A stretch of DNA of 64,000 nt from Geomonas limicola (GTDB taxonomy: Bacteria > Desulfobacterota > Desulfuromonadia > Geobacterales > Geobacteraceae), in NCBI RefSeq assembly GCF_014193675.1, contig NZ_BLXZ01000001.1, positions 682,001 through 746,000 on the forward strand. The letters are read 5' to 3'. Positions within the stretch are counted from its first letter, which is position 1; each line of letters begins with the position of its first letter. The notes beneath the pieces are model-generated. The model saw only the letters and a program-made list of their open reading frames with translations. It made no database searches and was not told the origin of the DNA. The position numbers were made by a program, and so were the translations under genes. Below are positions 16,741 to 25,624 of the stretch, piece after piece.

Positions 16741-17622
16741 CTATTCCTTGACCACCGGGTTCTCCAGGACACCGATCCCCTCGATCTCGATCCGGACCCG
16801 GTCACCCTCCTTGAGGAACTTCGGGGGCTGGAACCCGATGCCAACGCCGACCGGGGTGCCGGTGGCGATGATGTCGCCGGGGTAGAGGGTGATGCCGGCG
16901 GAGATGGTCTCGATGAGGGTCGGGATGGAGAAGATGAGCGCGCTGCTGCGGCTGTCCTGGCGCAGTTCGCCGTTCACCCAGCAACGCACCCGGAGGTCAG
17001 AGCCGTCGAGCTCGTCGGCGGTTGCGATGCAGGGTCCCATGGGGCAGAAGGTGTCAAAGGACTTCCCCAGGTGCCACTGCTTGTGGCGCTGCTGCCAGTC
17101 GCGGGCTGTCACGTCGTTCACAATGGTGTAGCCTAAGACGTGCTCCAGCGCCTTTTCTGCCGTTATCCCCCTCCCCCCCTTGCCGATCACCACGGCCAAT
17201 TCCGCCTCGTAATCAATCGAATCGGAAATCCCTGCCGGAATCCTGATGGCTACTCCCGGCCCGACGACCGCCTCGGGTACCTTGCTGAAGATGATCGGGT
17301 ACTCGGGGATGTCGTCGCCCCCCTTCACGCTGTTGTCAAAACCGCTCTTGGCGAACTCGCGTGCGTGCTCGTGGTAGTTCTTGCCGACGCAGAAGATGTT
17401 ACGCCGCGGCCTAGGGAGCGGCGCCTCCAGGGTCACCTGGTCGAGGGGAACCGGCGCCTGCCCGGCGGGAAGCGGCTCACCTGCCGCCAGGCGCTCTAAA
17501 AGGGGGAGTGCTCCCCGCTCGGACACCCCTGCTGCGAGGTCGAAGGGGAGGACATGGCTGCCGTCGTCGGAGATGCGGCCCACCCGGCGCACGCCTTGAT
17601 AGCTGAAGCAGACAATTTTCAC
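16741..17622 (-). CDS. Fumarylacetoacetate hydrolase-family protein
   Basis: A 293-residue cytoplasmic metal-dependent hydrolase/decarboxylase/isomerase. The metal site appears as 'DYEAELAVVIGKGGR' with the motif 'GYTIVNDVTARDWQ'. The later 'KSFDTFCPMGPCIATADEL' and 'YPGDIIATGTPVGVGIGFQPPKFL' blocks are typical of 2-hydroxyhepta-2,4-diene-1,7-dioate isomerase / acylpyruvase-like members. The start is GTG at 17622, chosen for its AGGAGGA site and because a longer in-frame form adds 29 residues without family character. It probably forms an operon with the downstream Aas-like gene. The substrate cannot be deduced; a beta-diketone or 2-hydroxydienoate is usual. Confidence 0.88.
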   Translation of the reverse strand: MKIVCFSYQGVRRVGRISDDGSHVLPFDLAAGVSERGALPLLERLAAGEPLPAGQAPVPLDQVTLEAPLPRPRRNIFCVGKNYHEHAREFAKSGFDNSVKGGDDIPEYPIIFSKVPEAVVGPGVAIRIPAGISDSIDYEAELAVVIGKGGRGITAEKALEHVLGYTIVNDVTARDWQQRHKQWHLGKSFDTFCPMGPCIATADELDGSDLRVRCWVNGELRQDSRSSALIFSIPTLIETISAGITLYPGDIIATGTPVGVGIGFQPPKFLKEGDRVRIEIEGIGVLENPVVKE

Positions 17623-17784
17623 GGTAGTTCCTCCTGAGTTCCATGGTACGGCCATCCCAAAAAACAGGGGCGGTTGCCGAGGGCGCCCTGACGGAAAACG
17701 GCAGGTCATCCCCCCGTTCCCCCTCGCGCCCTGCGACTCTCCGCCCCTGCCGGTTTACCGCAAAGTTTTCAGACCGTCAATCTT

Positions 17785-19602
17785 TTAGCTGACTTCCTCG
17801 ACAGTCTCCACCACGAGATCGCCGTAGCGGTCCTCGACACGGTCGGTGATCTGCAGCAGTTGGCGCCAGCGCACGAAGGCGGCCGCGAAGACTACCGCCA
17901 TGAGCACCATGAGGATGACGGAGAGCGCCACCAGGAGCATGAGCCCCTTGGGGAGGAAGTTCTTGGTGACGTTGAGGTACCCCGCACTCATGGTGACCGG
18001 GATCATGAACACGCCGGGAACCGCGGTGATCCAGGCGTACTTCGCCTTGCCGAGCCGGATCAGCATGGTGGTGCCGACGATGAGGGCGCAGGTGGCGAGC
18101 AGCTGGTTGCTCATCCCGAACAGGGGCCAGATGGTGGTGATGTCGCCGGTGTAGACCAGGTACCCCCAGGCCGAGGTGAAGAGGAGGCTCGTGACGATGA
18201 CGCCAGGGGTCCACTTGTTGTCCAGGAACTTGGGCGAGAGTTTGCCGAGCATCTCCTGCAACAGGTAGCGCCCGACCCGGGTGCCGGCATCGACGGCGGT
18301 CAGGATGAAGACGGCCTCGAACATGATGGCGAAGTGGTACCAGTAGGCCATCATCCCCTTCATGACCGGGATGGTGGAGAAGATGTAGGCCATGCCGACG
18401 GCGAGCGATACGGCGCCGCCGGGACGCCCCTGCACCTGCTCGCCCACCTCGCGGGAGAGCTCGGGGAGGTTCACCGGCACCATGTTGAGCGCCTGGAAGG
18501 CCTTGGGAGCGGCGTTGATGGCGAAGTAGTCGGCCGGCACCAGCACGCAGGCGGCGATGAGCGCCATGATGGCGACGAAACCTTCGGTGAGCATGGCGCC
18601 GTAGCCGACGAAGAGGATGTCACGCTCGTGCGCCACCATCTTCGGCGTGGTCCCGGTGCCGATGATGGCGTGGAACCCGGAGAGGGCACCGCAGGCGATG
18701 GTGATGAAGATGAACGGGAAGACCGCACCCGGGATGATCGGGCCGCCACCGGCGATGTACGGGGTGAGCGCCGGCATCTGCAGCTGGGGATGCACCACTA
18801 CGATCCCCAGGGCCAAAAGCCCGATGGTGCCGATCTTCAGGTAGGTGGAGAGGTAGTCGCGCGGCACCAGAAGGAACCAGACCGGCAGCACCGAGGCGAA
18901 GAAGCCGTAGATCGGGATGAAGAGCGCGATCTGTTTCTTCGAGAAGGTGAAGTACGGGGCGATGGCCGGGTTGGCGGCGATGTAGGGACCGGTGGCCAGT
19001 GCCAGGAACAGGAGCACCACGCCGATCACGCTGCCCCCCTTGACGTCGCCGGGACGCACCTTCTGCATGTAGATCCCCATGATCATGGCGATCGGGATGG
19101 TGCAGAACACGGTGTAGGTGCCCCAGGGGCTGTTGAACATGGCGTTCACCACCGCAATGGAGAGCCCCGCCAGGGTAAGGATGAGGATGAAGATGATGGC
19201 GACCGAGGCAACCTTGCCGGCGACCTTGCCGATTTCCGCCTCGGCTATGAGCGAGAGGCTCTTACCCTTGTGGCGCACCGACGCGAAGAGCACGATGGAG
19301 TCGTGTACCGCGCCGGCCAGTACGGCGCCAACGATGATCCAGAGCGCTCCCGGAAGAAAACCGAACTGCGCGGCGAGCACCGGCCCCAGCAACGGCCCGG
19401 CCGCGGCGATGGCGGCAAAATGGTGCCCAAAGAGGACGTACTTGTTGGTCTCGACGTAGTCATGGCCGTCGGCCATGGTCACGGCCGGGGTAGCCCGGTC
19501 ATCGTTCAACCCCATCACCTTGTTGGCCAGGAAAAGACCATAGTACCGGTAGGCCAGCGCAAACACACACAGTGCCACAAAGATCAACGTCAATGCATTC
19601 AT
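17785..19602 (-). CDS. cstA: Carbon starvation protein CstA (peptide/pyruvate permease)
   Basis: A 605-residue inner-membrane protein with about 16 hydrophobic segments. The family blocks are clear: 'NKYVLFGHHFAAIAAAGPLLGPVLAAQFGFLPGALWI' near residues 50-90, 'GVVLLFLALATGP' and 'ACGALSGFHAIIGTGTTPKMV'. CstA proteins import peptides or pyruvate under carbon limitation. The ATG has a GGGGGGAAG site, and a good sigma-70-type promoter lies about 90 bp upstream. It is a single-gene unit as far as can be seen. Confidence 0.95.
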   Translation of the reverse strand: MNALTLIFVALCVFALAYRYYGLFLANKVMGLNDDRATPAVTMADGHDYVETNKYVLFGHHFAAIAAAGPLLGPVLAAQFGFLPGALWIIVGAVLAGAVHDSIVLFASVRHKGKSLSLIAEAEIGKVAGKVASVAIIFILILTLAGLSIAVVNAMFNSPWGTYTVFCTIPIAMIMGIYMQKVRPGDVKGGSVIGVVLLFLALATGPYIAANPAIAPYFTFSKKQIALFIPIYGFFASVLPVWFLLVPRDYLSTYLKIGTIGLLALGIVVVHPQLQMPALTPYIAGGGPIIPGAVFPFIFITIACGALSGFHAIIGTGTTPKMVAHERDILFVGYGAMLTEGFVAIMALIAACVLVPADYFAINAAPKAFQALNMVPVNLPELSREVGEQVQGRPGGAVSLAVGMAYIFSTIPVMKGMMAYWYHFAIMFEAVFILTAVDAGTRVGRYLLQEMLGKLSPKFLDNKWTPGVIVTSLLFTSAWGYLVYTGDITTIWPLFGMSNQLLATCALIVGTTMLIRLGKAKYAWITAVPGVFMIPVTMSAGYLNVTKNFLPKGLMLLVALSVILMVLMAVVFAAAFVRWRQLLQITDRVEDRYGDLVVETVEEVS

Positions 19603-19964
19603 CTCTTCCCCCCTGCGAGATTGGTCACTGTGCTACAAGCACCTGAAATCATACTTGCATCACAGTGTTGGAAAACTGTTGGATTATACAATACCAACAA
19701 ATTCTTGCAAAAAGCTATGCAGTATACGTTGTGAAGAGATGTTTGATCTGCTTGAAATGCGGAAGAGATGTCATCAGGGAGGCAGGTCTACAGTCAGTAG
19801 CGCCCAGGTGCGAAGGCTTTAAGTGCACGGAGCAAAGTGAACGGGTAAAGGAAACGGATAGAACAGCACGGCCCACTGCCTTTGCAGCATCTGCCACATC
19901 CCTTTGCCGGGATGTGCTGCCTCCCTTTGCCCCGTGCGTTGGTGCCTTCGTGGCGGTCGCCTGG
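19603..19964. other. Intergenic region between cstA and the gene at 19965
   Basis: It holds the cstA promoter (listed). A pair of inverted heptamers CACTGTG/CACAGTG (about 19627-19666) between promoter and start codon is a possible regulatory site or leader hairpin. Further right, 19895-19955 resembles one end of the CCACGGAG-type elements ('CTTGGTGCCTCCGTGG'-like). No gene is supported. Confidence 0.5.
19683..19710 (-). promoter_or_regulatory. Predicted cstA promoter
   Basis: On the minus strand TTGCAA (19705-19710) and TATAAT (19683-19688) are separated by 16 bp. This gives a near-consensus sigma-70-type promoter about 80 bp upstream of the cstA start. Confidence 0.65.
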
Positions 19965-20474
19965 TCATTTGAAGGGGATGACCTCGAGCTTGCCGTAGTC
20001 GCCGCGCTGAGCCTTATAGGCGTAGCGTTCGACGTCGACGCGGTCCCGGTCGTCATGGTTCCCCTTGTGAGCCTTGCGCAACAAGGTGCGCTGCAGCACC
20101 AGGCCCACGGCACAACAGGAGGCGAGCAGGAACTTGCGACGCAACAGGTACCTCAACAGCGCCCCCACGAGCGCCGCGGTCGGCACCCGCATCAGGACCT
20201 GGCGCACCCCCCAACGCAGGTTCAGACGCCGCAGCTTGGAGCCGATGTCGGGCAACTGGTCGTCGTAAAAGTTGAGCGGAGCGTCGGTCAAGTCCTCTTT
20301 CCCAGGGATCGCCTGTCGATTGAATGTTTCTTGCCGTGCAGTGTTTGCCATAGCTGCCACCTTTTGGCGTGCAGGTCGCCTAGGCGCCTGCCGCAACATT
20401 TTATTACCAGCCTTTAATGCATTATCGATCTTCTTGATCGCGGGCGTCAATCCGAGCTTCATGAGAAGATTCAA
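19965..20474 (-). CDS. Hypothetical protein
   Basis: A 169-residue basic protein that I do not recognise. It has one hydrophobic stretch (about residues 95-125, 'VLMRVPTAALVGALLRYLLRRKFLLASCCAVGLVL') that could be a membrane hairpin or amphipathic segment, flanked by many Arg and Lys residues. A more polar C-terminal tail follows. The start used is TTG at 20474 with AGGAG upstream; an ATG at 20462 lacks a binding site. It is transcribed divergently from the GGDEF-EAL gene. High-GC codon use is in line with its neighbours, so it is probably real. Confidence 0.6.
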   Translation of the reverse strand: MNLLMKLGLTPAIKKIDNALKAGNKMLRQAPRRPARQKVAAMANTARQETFNRQAIPGKEDLTDAPLNFYDDQLPDIGSKLRRLNLRWGVRQVLMRVPTAALVGALLRYLLRRKFLLASCCAVGLVLQRTLLRKAHKGNHDDRDRVDVERYAYKAQRGDYGKLEVIPFK

Positions 20475-20630
20475 CTAATGTTTTCTCCTACAGTGACGAT
20501 AACGGACAGGGGAAAGCTGTTGGCGCTTACCACGAGACAGGCTGCCGACGGCCCGCCCGCTGGATTCCTCTTACATCGACCGCAAACGCTGCCAGGATGC
20601 GGGCCGATGCACGAACCTTCCGGAGCTGCC

Positions 20631-23087
20631 ATGCCGTTATTCCGAAATGCCTCCATTCGATCCAAACTACTGGCCATCATGCTGGTGTGCAGCGTCCCGG
20701 TGCTCTTTGTGGTCACCTACTTCATCGTGAACCAGTACCTCGACAAGCGCAAACAATCGGAGCGCGAGGTACTCTCGGCGGTGCAGTCCATCGCCTTCGA
20801 GCACGTGGCCCAGGTGGAGGGGATCCGCAGCCTCTTGATCGCCCTGTCGCAGTATCCGGATATCCGCCTGAAAGACCAGGCCGGTTGTTCCCGGATCCTG
20901 AACCTCATCCTCGAGAAGAGCCCGACCAGCCTGAACGTCGGCCTCGCGGACACCAGCGGCAAGATCGTCGCCACGGGGCTCAAGCAACCGCTCCCGATCA
21001 AGTACCGGGTGGACGATCGCAAGTACTTCCGCGAGGCCCTGAGAACCGGCAAGTTCAGCGCCGGCGAATACACGGTAAGCCGTGCGGCGCTGAAGAAACC
21101 GACTCCGACCCTGCATTTCGCCCTGCCGGTCTTGGGGCACGAAGGAAAACCGGAGGCGGTGCTCTATGCGGCCTACGACCTGAACAGTTTCGGCAGGATC
21201 TTCGACGCCCAGGGGCTGCCGACCGGCGCCATCATCAACCTCACCGACCACCGCGGCACCGTGCTCTACCGCTATTCGCGCTTGGGAGTGAGCGACCTGG
21301 TGGGAACCTCGGATCACCCCGACCTGCGCCAGCACATGACCGGCCCCGCCGAGGAGGGGGTGCTGACCGGGATCGGCATGGACGGGGCCAAGAGGCATTT
21401 CGGCTTCAAGCGGCTGCGCCTGAACCCCGGAGAAACTCCCTACCTCTACATCCGCGTCTCCATCCCGGAACAGGTAGCGACCTCCAACACCAGGAAAGCC
21501 TTCCTGATCTCCCTGGCGGTCTTCTCAGTTGCGGCGGTGATCACCTACTTCCTGACCCGGATCATCGCCGGTCACTACATCGTCCGCCCGGTCCGGCGCC
21601 TGGTGAATGCCTCGAAATCGGTGCAGGACGGCGATCTCACCGCGCGAAGCGGCCTCCCCTACTCCAGCGACGAACTGGGACAGCTGGCCCGCTCCTTCGA
21701 CGAGATGGCGGCCTCGCTGGATCAGCGCATCCGCCAGATCAGCCAGGCCGAGTCCGAGAAGCACCGGCTCGCCTTCTACGATCCTCTCACCGAGCTCCCC
21801 AACCGGCGTCTTCTGCGCGACCGGCTGCAGATCGCCATGCTGCGCAGCCGGCGCCAGTCCACCGGGTTCGCCCTGGCCTACCTCGACATCGACAACTTCA
21901 AGCACATAAACGACAGCCTGGGGCACTCGGCGGGAGACCAGCTCCTGAAGATCGTGGCGGGACGCTACCAGGCCGCGCTGCGCGAGGACGACTTCGTCTG
22001 CCGTCTGGGAGGCGACGAATTCGCCGTGATCCTGCACGACATCCAGCAGGAGAGCGCGGCGAGCACCGTGATCCAGAAGCTTTTGGAGGCGACCTGTGCC
22101 CCGATGGTGATCGAAGGGCGCGAGCTGTTGATCACCGCCAGCATCGGGGTCGCCTTCTACCCCAAGGACGCCGAGGATACCGCGACGCTCGAGAAGGATG
22201 CCGACATCGCGCTGTACCACGCCAAGGACGAGGGGAAGAACACCTTCCGGATGTTCTGCGAGGAGCTCACCAGGTCCTCCCGCGAGCGGATCAACCTGAT
22301 CCACGCCCTGCAGCATGCCCTGGACCGCAACGAGCTCTGCCTGCACTACCAGCCCAAGATCGACAACGCCAACGGCAAGGTAACCGGGGTCGAGGCGCTT
22401 TTGAGGTGGACCAGCCCGGAAGTGGGGAGCATTCCGCCGGACCGGTTCATCCCGCTGGCCGAGGAGAGCCGGCTGATCATCCCGATCGGCGAGTGGGTGG
22501 TCCGGACCGCCTGCAGCCAGCAGGTCGCCTGGAAGCGGGCTGGCTGCGACCTCTCCATGGCGGTCAACATCTCCGCCGTGCAGCTCAAATCGCCGGAACT
22601 GATCCAGACTATCCAGCGGATCATCGAGGAGACCGGAATCGAGCCGGAGCAGTTGGAGCTGGAACTCACCGAGAGCTGCCTGGTGGACCGGCCCGACGAG
22701 GTCATCAAGGTCCTCGAGAAGCTGCGCGCCCTGCGCTGCAGCATCGCCATCGACGACTTCGGCACGGGATACTCGTCGCTGAGCTACCTGAAGAACTTCC
22801 CGGTGACCGTGCTGAAGATCGACCGCTCCTTTGTGAAGGACCTGACCAGCAGCTCCAGCGACCGGGCCATCGCGCAGTCGGTAGTGAACCTGGCCAATAA
22901 CCTGGACATGGTGACGGTTGCCGAGGGGGTGGAACACCAGCACCAGCAGGCCGTGCTGGAAGAGATCGGCTGCAACTTCGTGCAGGGGTTCCTGCACTGC
23001 GAGCCGGTCCCGCCGGAGGAGATTCCTGACATCGTGCGGGCACGTAACGGGGAAGAAGAGAGGGTGAGAAAGGCCAGCATCAATTGA
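20631..23087 (+). CDS. Cache-HAMP-GGDEF-EAL membrane signalling protein
   Basis: An 818-residue inner-membrane protein counted from the ATG at 20631, which has GGAG 7 nt upstream. An upstream in-frame ATG at 20478 adds 51 residues and has no binding site. TM1 (about 10-32), periplasmic Cache sensor (about 35-285), TM2 (about 290-312), HAMP (about 313-365), GGDEF with RLGGDEF and an RxxD inhibitory site (REDD), and EAL with 'EALLRW', 'ELTESCL' and 'DDFGTGYSSLSYL' all intact. It could both make and degrade c-di-GMP. The specificity residue downstream of the IND motif is Asp (SAGD), as in c-di-GMP-forming cyclases rather than Hypr enzymes. The stop codon lies within the first CAATTGAC of a downstream repeat. 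Confidence 0.93.
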   Translation: MPLFRNASIRSKLLAIMLVCSVPVLFVVTYFIVNQYLDKRKQSEREVLSAVQSIAFEHVAQVEGIRSLLIALSQYPDIRLKDQAGCSRILNLILEKSPTSLNVGLADTSGKIVATGLKQPLPIKYRVDDRKYFREALRTGKFSAGEYTVSRAALKKPTPTLHFALPVLGHEGKPEAVLYAAYDLNSFGRIFDAQGLPTGAIINLTDHRGTVLYRYSRLGVSDLVGTSDHPDLRQHMTGPAEEGVLTGIGMDGAKRHFGFKRLRLNPGETPYLYIRVSIPEQVATSNTRKAFLISLAVFSVAAVITYFLTRIIAGHYIVRPVRRLVNASKSVQDGDLTARSGLPYSSDELGQLARSFDEMAASLDQRIRQISQAESEKHRLAFYDPLTELPNRRLLRDRLQIAMLRSRRQSTGFALAYLDIDNFKHINDSLGHSAGDQLLKIVAGRYQAALREDDFVCRLGGDEFAVILHDIQQESAASTVIQKLLEATCAPMVIEGRELLITASIGVAFYPKDAEDTATLEKDADIALYHAKDEGKNTFRMFCEELTRSSRERINLIHALQHALDRNELCLHYQPKIDNANGKVTGVEALLRWTSPEVGSIPPDRFIPLAEESRLIIPIGEWVVRTACSQQVAWKRAGCDLSMAVNISAVQLKSPELIQTIQRIIEETGIEPEQLELELTESCLVDRPDEVIKVLEKLRALRCSIAIDDFGTGYSSLSYLKNFPVTVLKIDRSFVKDLTSSSSDRAIAQSVVNLANNLDMVTVAEGVEHQHQQAVLEEIGCNFVQGFLHCEPVPPEEIPDIVRARNGEEERVRKASIN

Positions 23088-23172
23088 CAAGTGCAACTGC
23101 AATTGACGATTGACGATGGACAATTGACGATTGGTACGCAACTGCAACTGCAATTGGCGATGGACGATTGAC
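23081..23172. repeat. CAATTGAC-type short repeat cluster
   Basis: CAATTGAC, ATTGACGAT and GCAACTGCAATTG units recur in irregular order. The first unit supplies the stop codon of the GGDEF-EAL gene. Related units occur at 51960-51992 and, inverted, inside the start of arnD (52175-52203). Confidence 0.75.
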
Positions 23173-23645
23173 TTTTATTTGGGCATCGAGGGTTGCCGAC
23201 GGTCATTCTGCTGTCAGGGTGGTGGAAGTCTCAAGGGGGAGATACCGGAGGGATCGGTGTCTCCTTTTTTCGTCGCAGGTCCGATCTGCCCACGGCTGAC
23301 CTAGCGGACCGGATGCCGCCGGGTAGTGTGGCGCAACTGCAACGCGGCGTTGCAAATCTGCAAAGGTCTTTGCAGCTACGCGAAACTGCGTGGGCGCGGT
23401 TGGGAGACCCGGCGCGAGGCGCCCCCCGCGTCAGGCAGGTTTTCCGCATACGCCTCTGAACAAAAAAGTGACGCAAAAGTAGCCACCTGCACGAGAAGTG
23501 TGCAGTTTTGACCACTCCCCCGGATCGCCCCGATGCTGTAAATCTGCCGACTTGGCTGCAGAGTGCACGCTGGTACGAATTCTGCTATATGACCGGCATG
23601 GCAGCACTCGACATTCCCACGTGAATTCGATAAGGAAGTGACATC
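23088..23645. other. Intergenic region downstream of the GGDEF-EAL gene
   Basis: It contains the short repeat cluster and an intrinsic terminator (both listed). Then follows about 370 bp without a credible gene. A stretch around 23333-23385 is rich in TTGCA/TGCAA words (for example GCAACTGCAACGCGGCGTTGCAAATCTGCAA, split here by overlapping palindromes) and could form alternative hairpins. The final 60 bp must include the promoter of the next gene, but no clear boxes are seen. Confidence 0.45.
23238..23270 (+). terminator. Intrinsic terminator after the GGDEF-EAL gene
   Basis: The stem GGAGATACCG / CGGTGTCTCC with a 7-nt loop is followed by six T. It lies about 150 bp past the stop codon. Confidence 0.85.
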
Positions 23646-24074
23646 ATGGATACCTACACGATTGACGTCGAACTGGAACACTACTACGGCGACCGCATGG
23701 CGATGTCCGGCAAGGAGGCCTGCCGGCGCTTCTACCTGCGTGCAGTGGCGCGCTGCAACGGGGCGGAACTGGAGAAGTACCTGGACCGGGTAAAGGCACA
23801 CGCTGCCGCCTACTCGAGCCTGAACCACGTCCTGAGATCCCCGGTGATGCACATCGAGACCCCGCTGTTTCTGTCCGGACTGGTGCTGCTGCTGGCAAGC
23901 TTCGCCATGCTCTTTAGCGGTGAGTTGGGGACCATGGTGGCGCTGGGTGCCTCGGCGGGCATGGTGGGGATGCTGCAGTGCCTGAAGAAGCTGTCCCAGT
24001 ACTGGCAGGAGTATTCGGTACGCGAAGCGGTGTTCCGGGAACTTTCGCAACTCCTGGAGGAGCCGTCACTGTAA
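23646..24074 (+). CDS. Hypothetical two-TM membrane protein
   Basis: A 142-residue protein of unknown function. Residues 1-75 are polar and soluble-looking ('EHYYGDRMAMSGKEACRRFYLRAVARCNG'). Two hydrophobic helices follow (about 77-96 and 100-117), then a helical C-terminal tail. AAGGAAG precedes the ATG. It is a single-gene unit followed by a strong terminator shared with the convergent hemerythrin gene. No family is recognised. Confidence 0.72.
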   Translation: MDTYTIDVELEHYYGDRMAMSGKEACRRFYLRAVARCNGAELEKYLDRVKAHAAAYSSLNHVLRSPVMHIETPLFLSGLVLLLASFAMLFSGELGTMVALGASAGMVGMLQCLKKLSQYWQEYSVREAVFRELSQLLEEPSL

Positions 24075-24110
24075 AGGCTGCGGATCATCCAGGCAAGGTA
24101 ACCAATAAAG

Positions 24111-24140
24111 AAAAGGCCAGGTCAAGCGACCCGGCCTTTT
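24111..24140. terminator. Bidirectional intrinsic terminator
   Basis: AAAAGGCCAGGTC-AAGC-GACCCGGCCTTTT forms a GC-rich stem with A and T runs on the two sides. It can serve both the plus-strand gene at 23646 and the convergent hemerythrin gene. Confidence 0.88.
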
Positions 24141-24232
24141 CTCTTTTTCACTCCCTGGCAACAAAGCGAAGGGGCGCCCAAGCACAGTCCCTCAGGCGTC
24201 ACTCCCGGTTGCGGTCCAGAGTCCCGTATCCG

Positions 24233-24649
24233 TCACGCGCACTGCTTGAAGTTGTCACCGGCACTGAAACGGACATAGTCCGCATCGGCGATGGTGATGT
24301 CGTAGGTGAGCCAGTTCTGCAGGAAGCTGAGCATTTCCATGGGGAGGTTCTTCCAGACCTGGGTGAGGTCGTGCTCCATGGCGGCCACCTGGCCAGAGAA
24401 GTTCCTGTGGTATTCCAGGTGCTCGGCGTACCCCGCGTAGCCAATTTCCTCCATGTACTGCTCCTCCATCTTGAAGTGGTACATGGCGTAGTCGAAGAAT
24501 TCGTGCAGTGTGGCAGTCAGCTTTGTCACATCGGCATCGGAAAGGTAGCCCTGGTAGGCTCGGTTCAAAAGCTCTACCAGGTGCCGATGATGATTGTCAA
24601 ACTGCTCGATGCCCAAGGTGAAGCTTTCTTTCCATTCCAGTATCGGCAT
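24233..24649 (-). CDS. Bacteriohemerythrin
   Basis: A 138-residue non-heme di-iron oxygen-binding protein. The start is the ATG at 24649 (MPILEWKE), preceded by GGGAGGATG. An in-frame ATG 21 nt upstream is less well placed. The iron ligands can be followed: His in 'LGIEQFDNHHRHLVELLN', the 'HEFFDYAMYHFKMEEQYM' helix with His and Glu, and 'HLEYHRNF' near residue 75-80, then a C-terminal Asp ('TYDITIADADY'). Such proteins buffer or sense O2 and are common in aquatic and subsurface anaerobes. It is a single gene. Confidence 0.95.
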   Translation of the reverse strand: MPILEWKESFTLGIEQFDNHHRHLVELLNRAYQGYLSDADVTKLTATLHEFFDYAMYHFKMEEQYMEEIGYAGYAEHLEYHRNFSGQVAAMEHDLTQVWKNLPMEMLSFLQNWLTYDITIADADYVRFSAGDNFKQCA

Positions 24650-25104
24650 GTCATCCTCCCGTTGGAGCACAGGTGATCAAGTGTTTCCAGTGTTGCTGGT
24701 GCTTGGAACATGCCAACCATAACTACTCAATATGACAGGTTCTACTTTTCACAGACAGGCTCTGCTGCTCAGAGTCGGTACGTTTGCTGTTCAAACTGTG
24801 CCACCTGCTGTCACGGCCCTTAGCGTCTCAGTGAAAGAACGGCTCTCCCTCTGTTTGAGTCAAAGCTAATACAAAACTCGTTCCAAGAACTGAGCCGATG
24901 CGCCGGGGGAACGAATCCTCAATGCAGCAGGAAAGACCAACGCAAATTCGGGGGTTTGTCACCAGGAGCGTTCTGGGGAAGGGACCGCGAAGGAGCTTGG
25001 GGAGATTGGGCAATGTCGAATATTCTTACAGGGGCGTCGGCAGTCTTTACACCGACTTTGGCCGAGGTTACGGTCGGCAGGATGGTTGGAAAGGCATGAA
25101 AAAA
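24650..25104. other. Intergenic region upstream of the hemerythrin gene
   Basis: About 450 bp without a supported gene. Several short inverted words are present, such as GTCTGTGAAAAG and CTGAGCAGCAGAG, but I could not assign a riboswitch, promoter or repeat family. Short plus-strand reading frames here have no family character. Confidence 0.45.
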
Positions 25105-25133
25105 GCGGGCCCGCAGATGATACCGGGTCCCGC
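25099..25133 (-). terminator. Intrinsic terminator after the PH-domain gene
   Basis: On the minus strand GCGGGACCCG and CGGGCCCGC form a GC-rich stem followed by six T (A run at 25099-25104). It lies 28 nt past the stop of the PH-domain gene and ends the riboswitch-controlled unit. Confidence 0.82.
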
Positions 25134-25160
25134 ATTTAGGATGCCTGCAGCGCCTCTGGG

Positions 25161-25538
25161 TTACTTGAGAACCCGGCTTGCCAGCACTTTCTGTACTTCG
25201 TAGACGTTCACCTCTTTGGTGAACTTCTTCTCGAGGGGGATGCTGTCGCTTCCGATCCAGATGCGCAGCTCTGCCTCGGGGTCGAAGGCACCGCCGGTGC
25301 GCACGCTGAACCTGGTGATCTTGCTGTAGGGAATGGAGAGGTACTCCAACTGCCGCCCCGAGATACCTTGGACGTCCACCAGGATCAGACGCTTATTGGT
25401 GAACAGAAAGGTGTCGCGAAACACCACGAAGCCGACCTCGATGATCTCCCCGTCTGCCAGAAGCGGCGCATAGGTGTTGTGGAATTTCTTGGTTTCCGCT
25501 GACCCGGTATTCTTGTCCACTCCCGAAAAAAATCCCAT
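25161..25538 (-). CDS. Bacterial PH-domain protein
   Basis: A 125-residue cytoplasmic protein that matches the single-domain bacterial pleckstrin-homology family (YvbH-like). A short N-terminal helix 'ETKKFHNTYAPLLADGE' is followed by strands 'IIEVGFVVFRDTFLFTNKRLILVDVQGISGRQ', then 'EYLSIPYSKITRFSVRTGG', and a final helix 'VNVYEVQKVLASRVL'. In this family the 'F-FTNKRLI--D-QG' block is diagnostic. Function is unknown for most members. It lies 86 nt downstream of the two-TM gene on the same strand with no terminator between, so both are probably governed by the riboswitch at 26689-26806. Confidence 0.88.
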   Translation of the reverse strand: MGFFSGVDKNTGSAETKKFHNTYAPLLADGEIIEVGFVVFRDTFLFTNKRLILVDVQGISGRQLEYLSIPYSKITRFSVRTGGAFDPEAELRIWIGSDSIPLEKKFTKEVNVYEVQKVLASRVLK

Positions 25539-25624
25539 ACGGCTCGTACTCCCTACCTCAAGATGGCATGCTGTCGAGCCTATCGGCGTTTTCCGCGCAA
25601 ACTTTAGCCCCGGACGAAGCGGCG

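Noticed and set aside
17860..19734. Long plus-strand reading frame (624 codons) opposite cstA
   Set aside because: It is a GC-rich antisense shadow of a clear CstA gene. The translation is full of His/Gly/Asp-rich low-complexity sequence with no family motif and no ribosome binding site.
20478..20630. Upstream start and possible GEMM riboswitch before the GGDEF-EAL gene
   Set aside because: The ATG at 20478 has no ribosome binding site. The leader contains GGACAGGGGAAAGC, but lacks the AAACC, GACGCAAAGCC and closing elements of a GEMM aptamer.
24898..25203. 101-codon plus-strand frame upstream of the hemerythrin gene
   Set aside because: It has no ribosome binding site or family similarity, and it runs through the terminator and into the antisense of the PH-domain gene.
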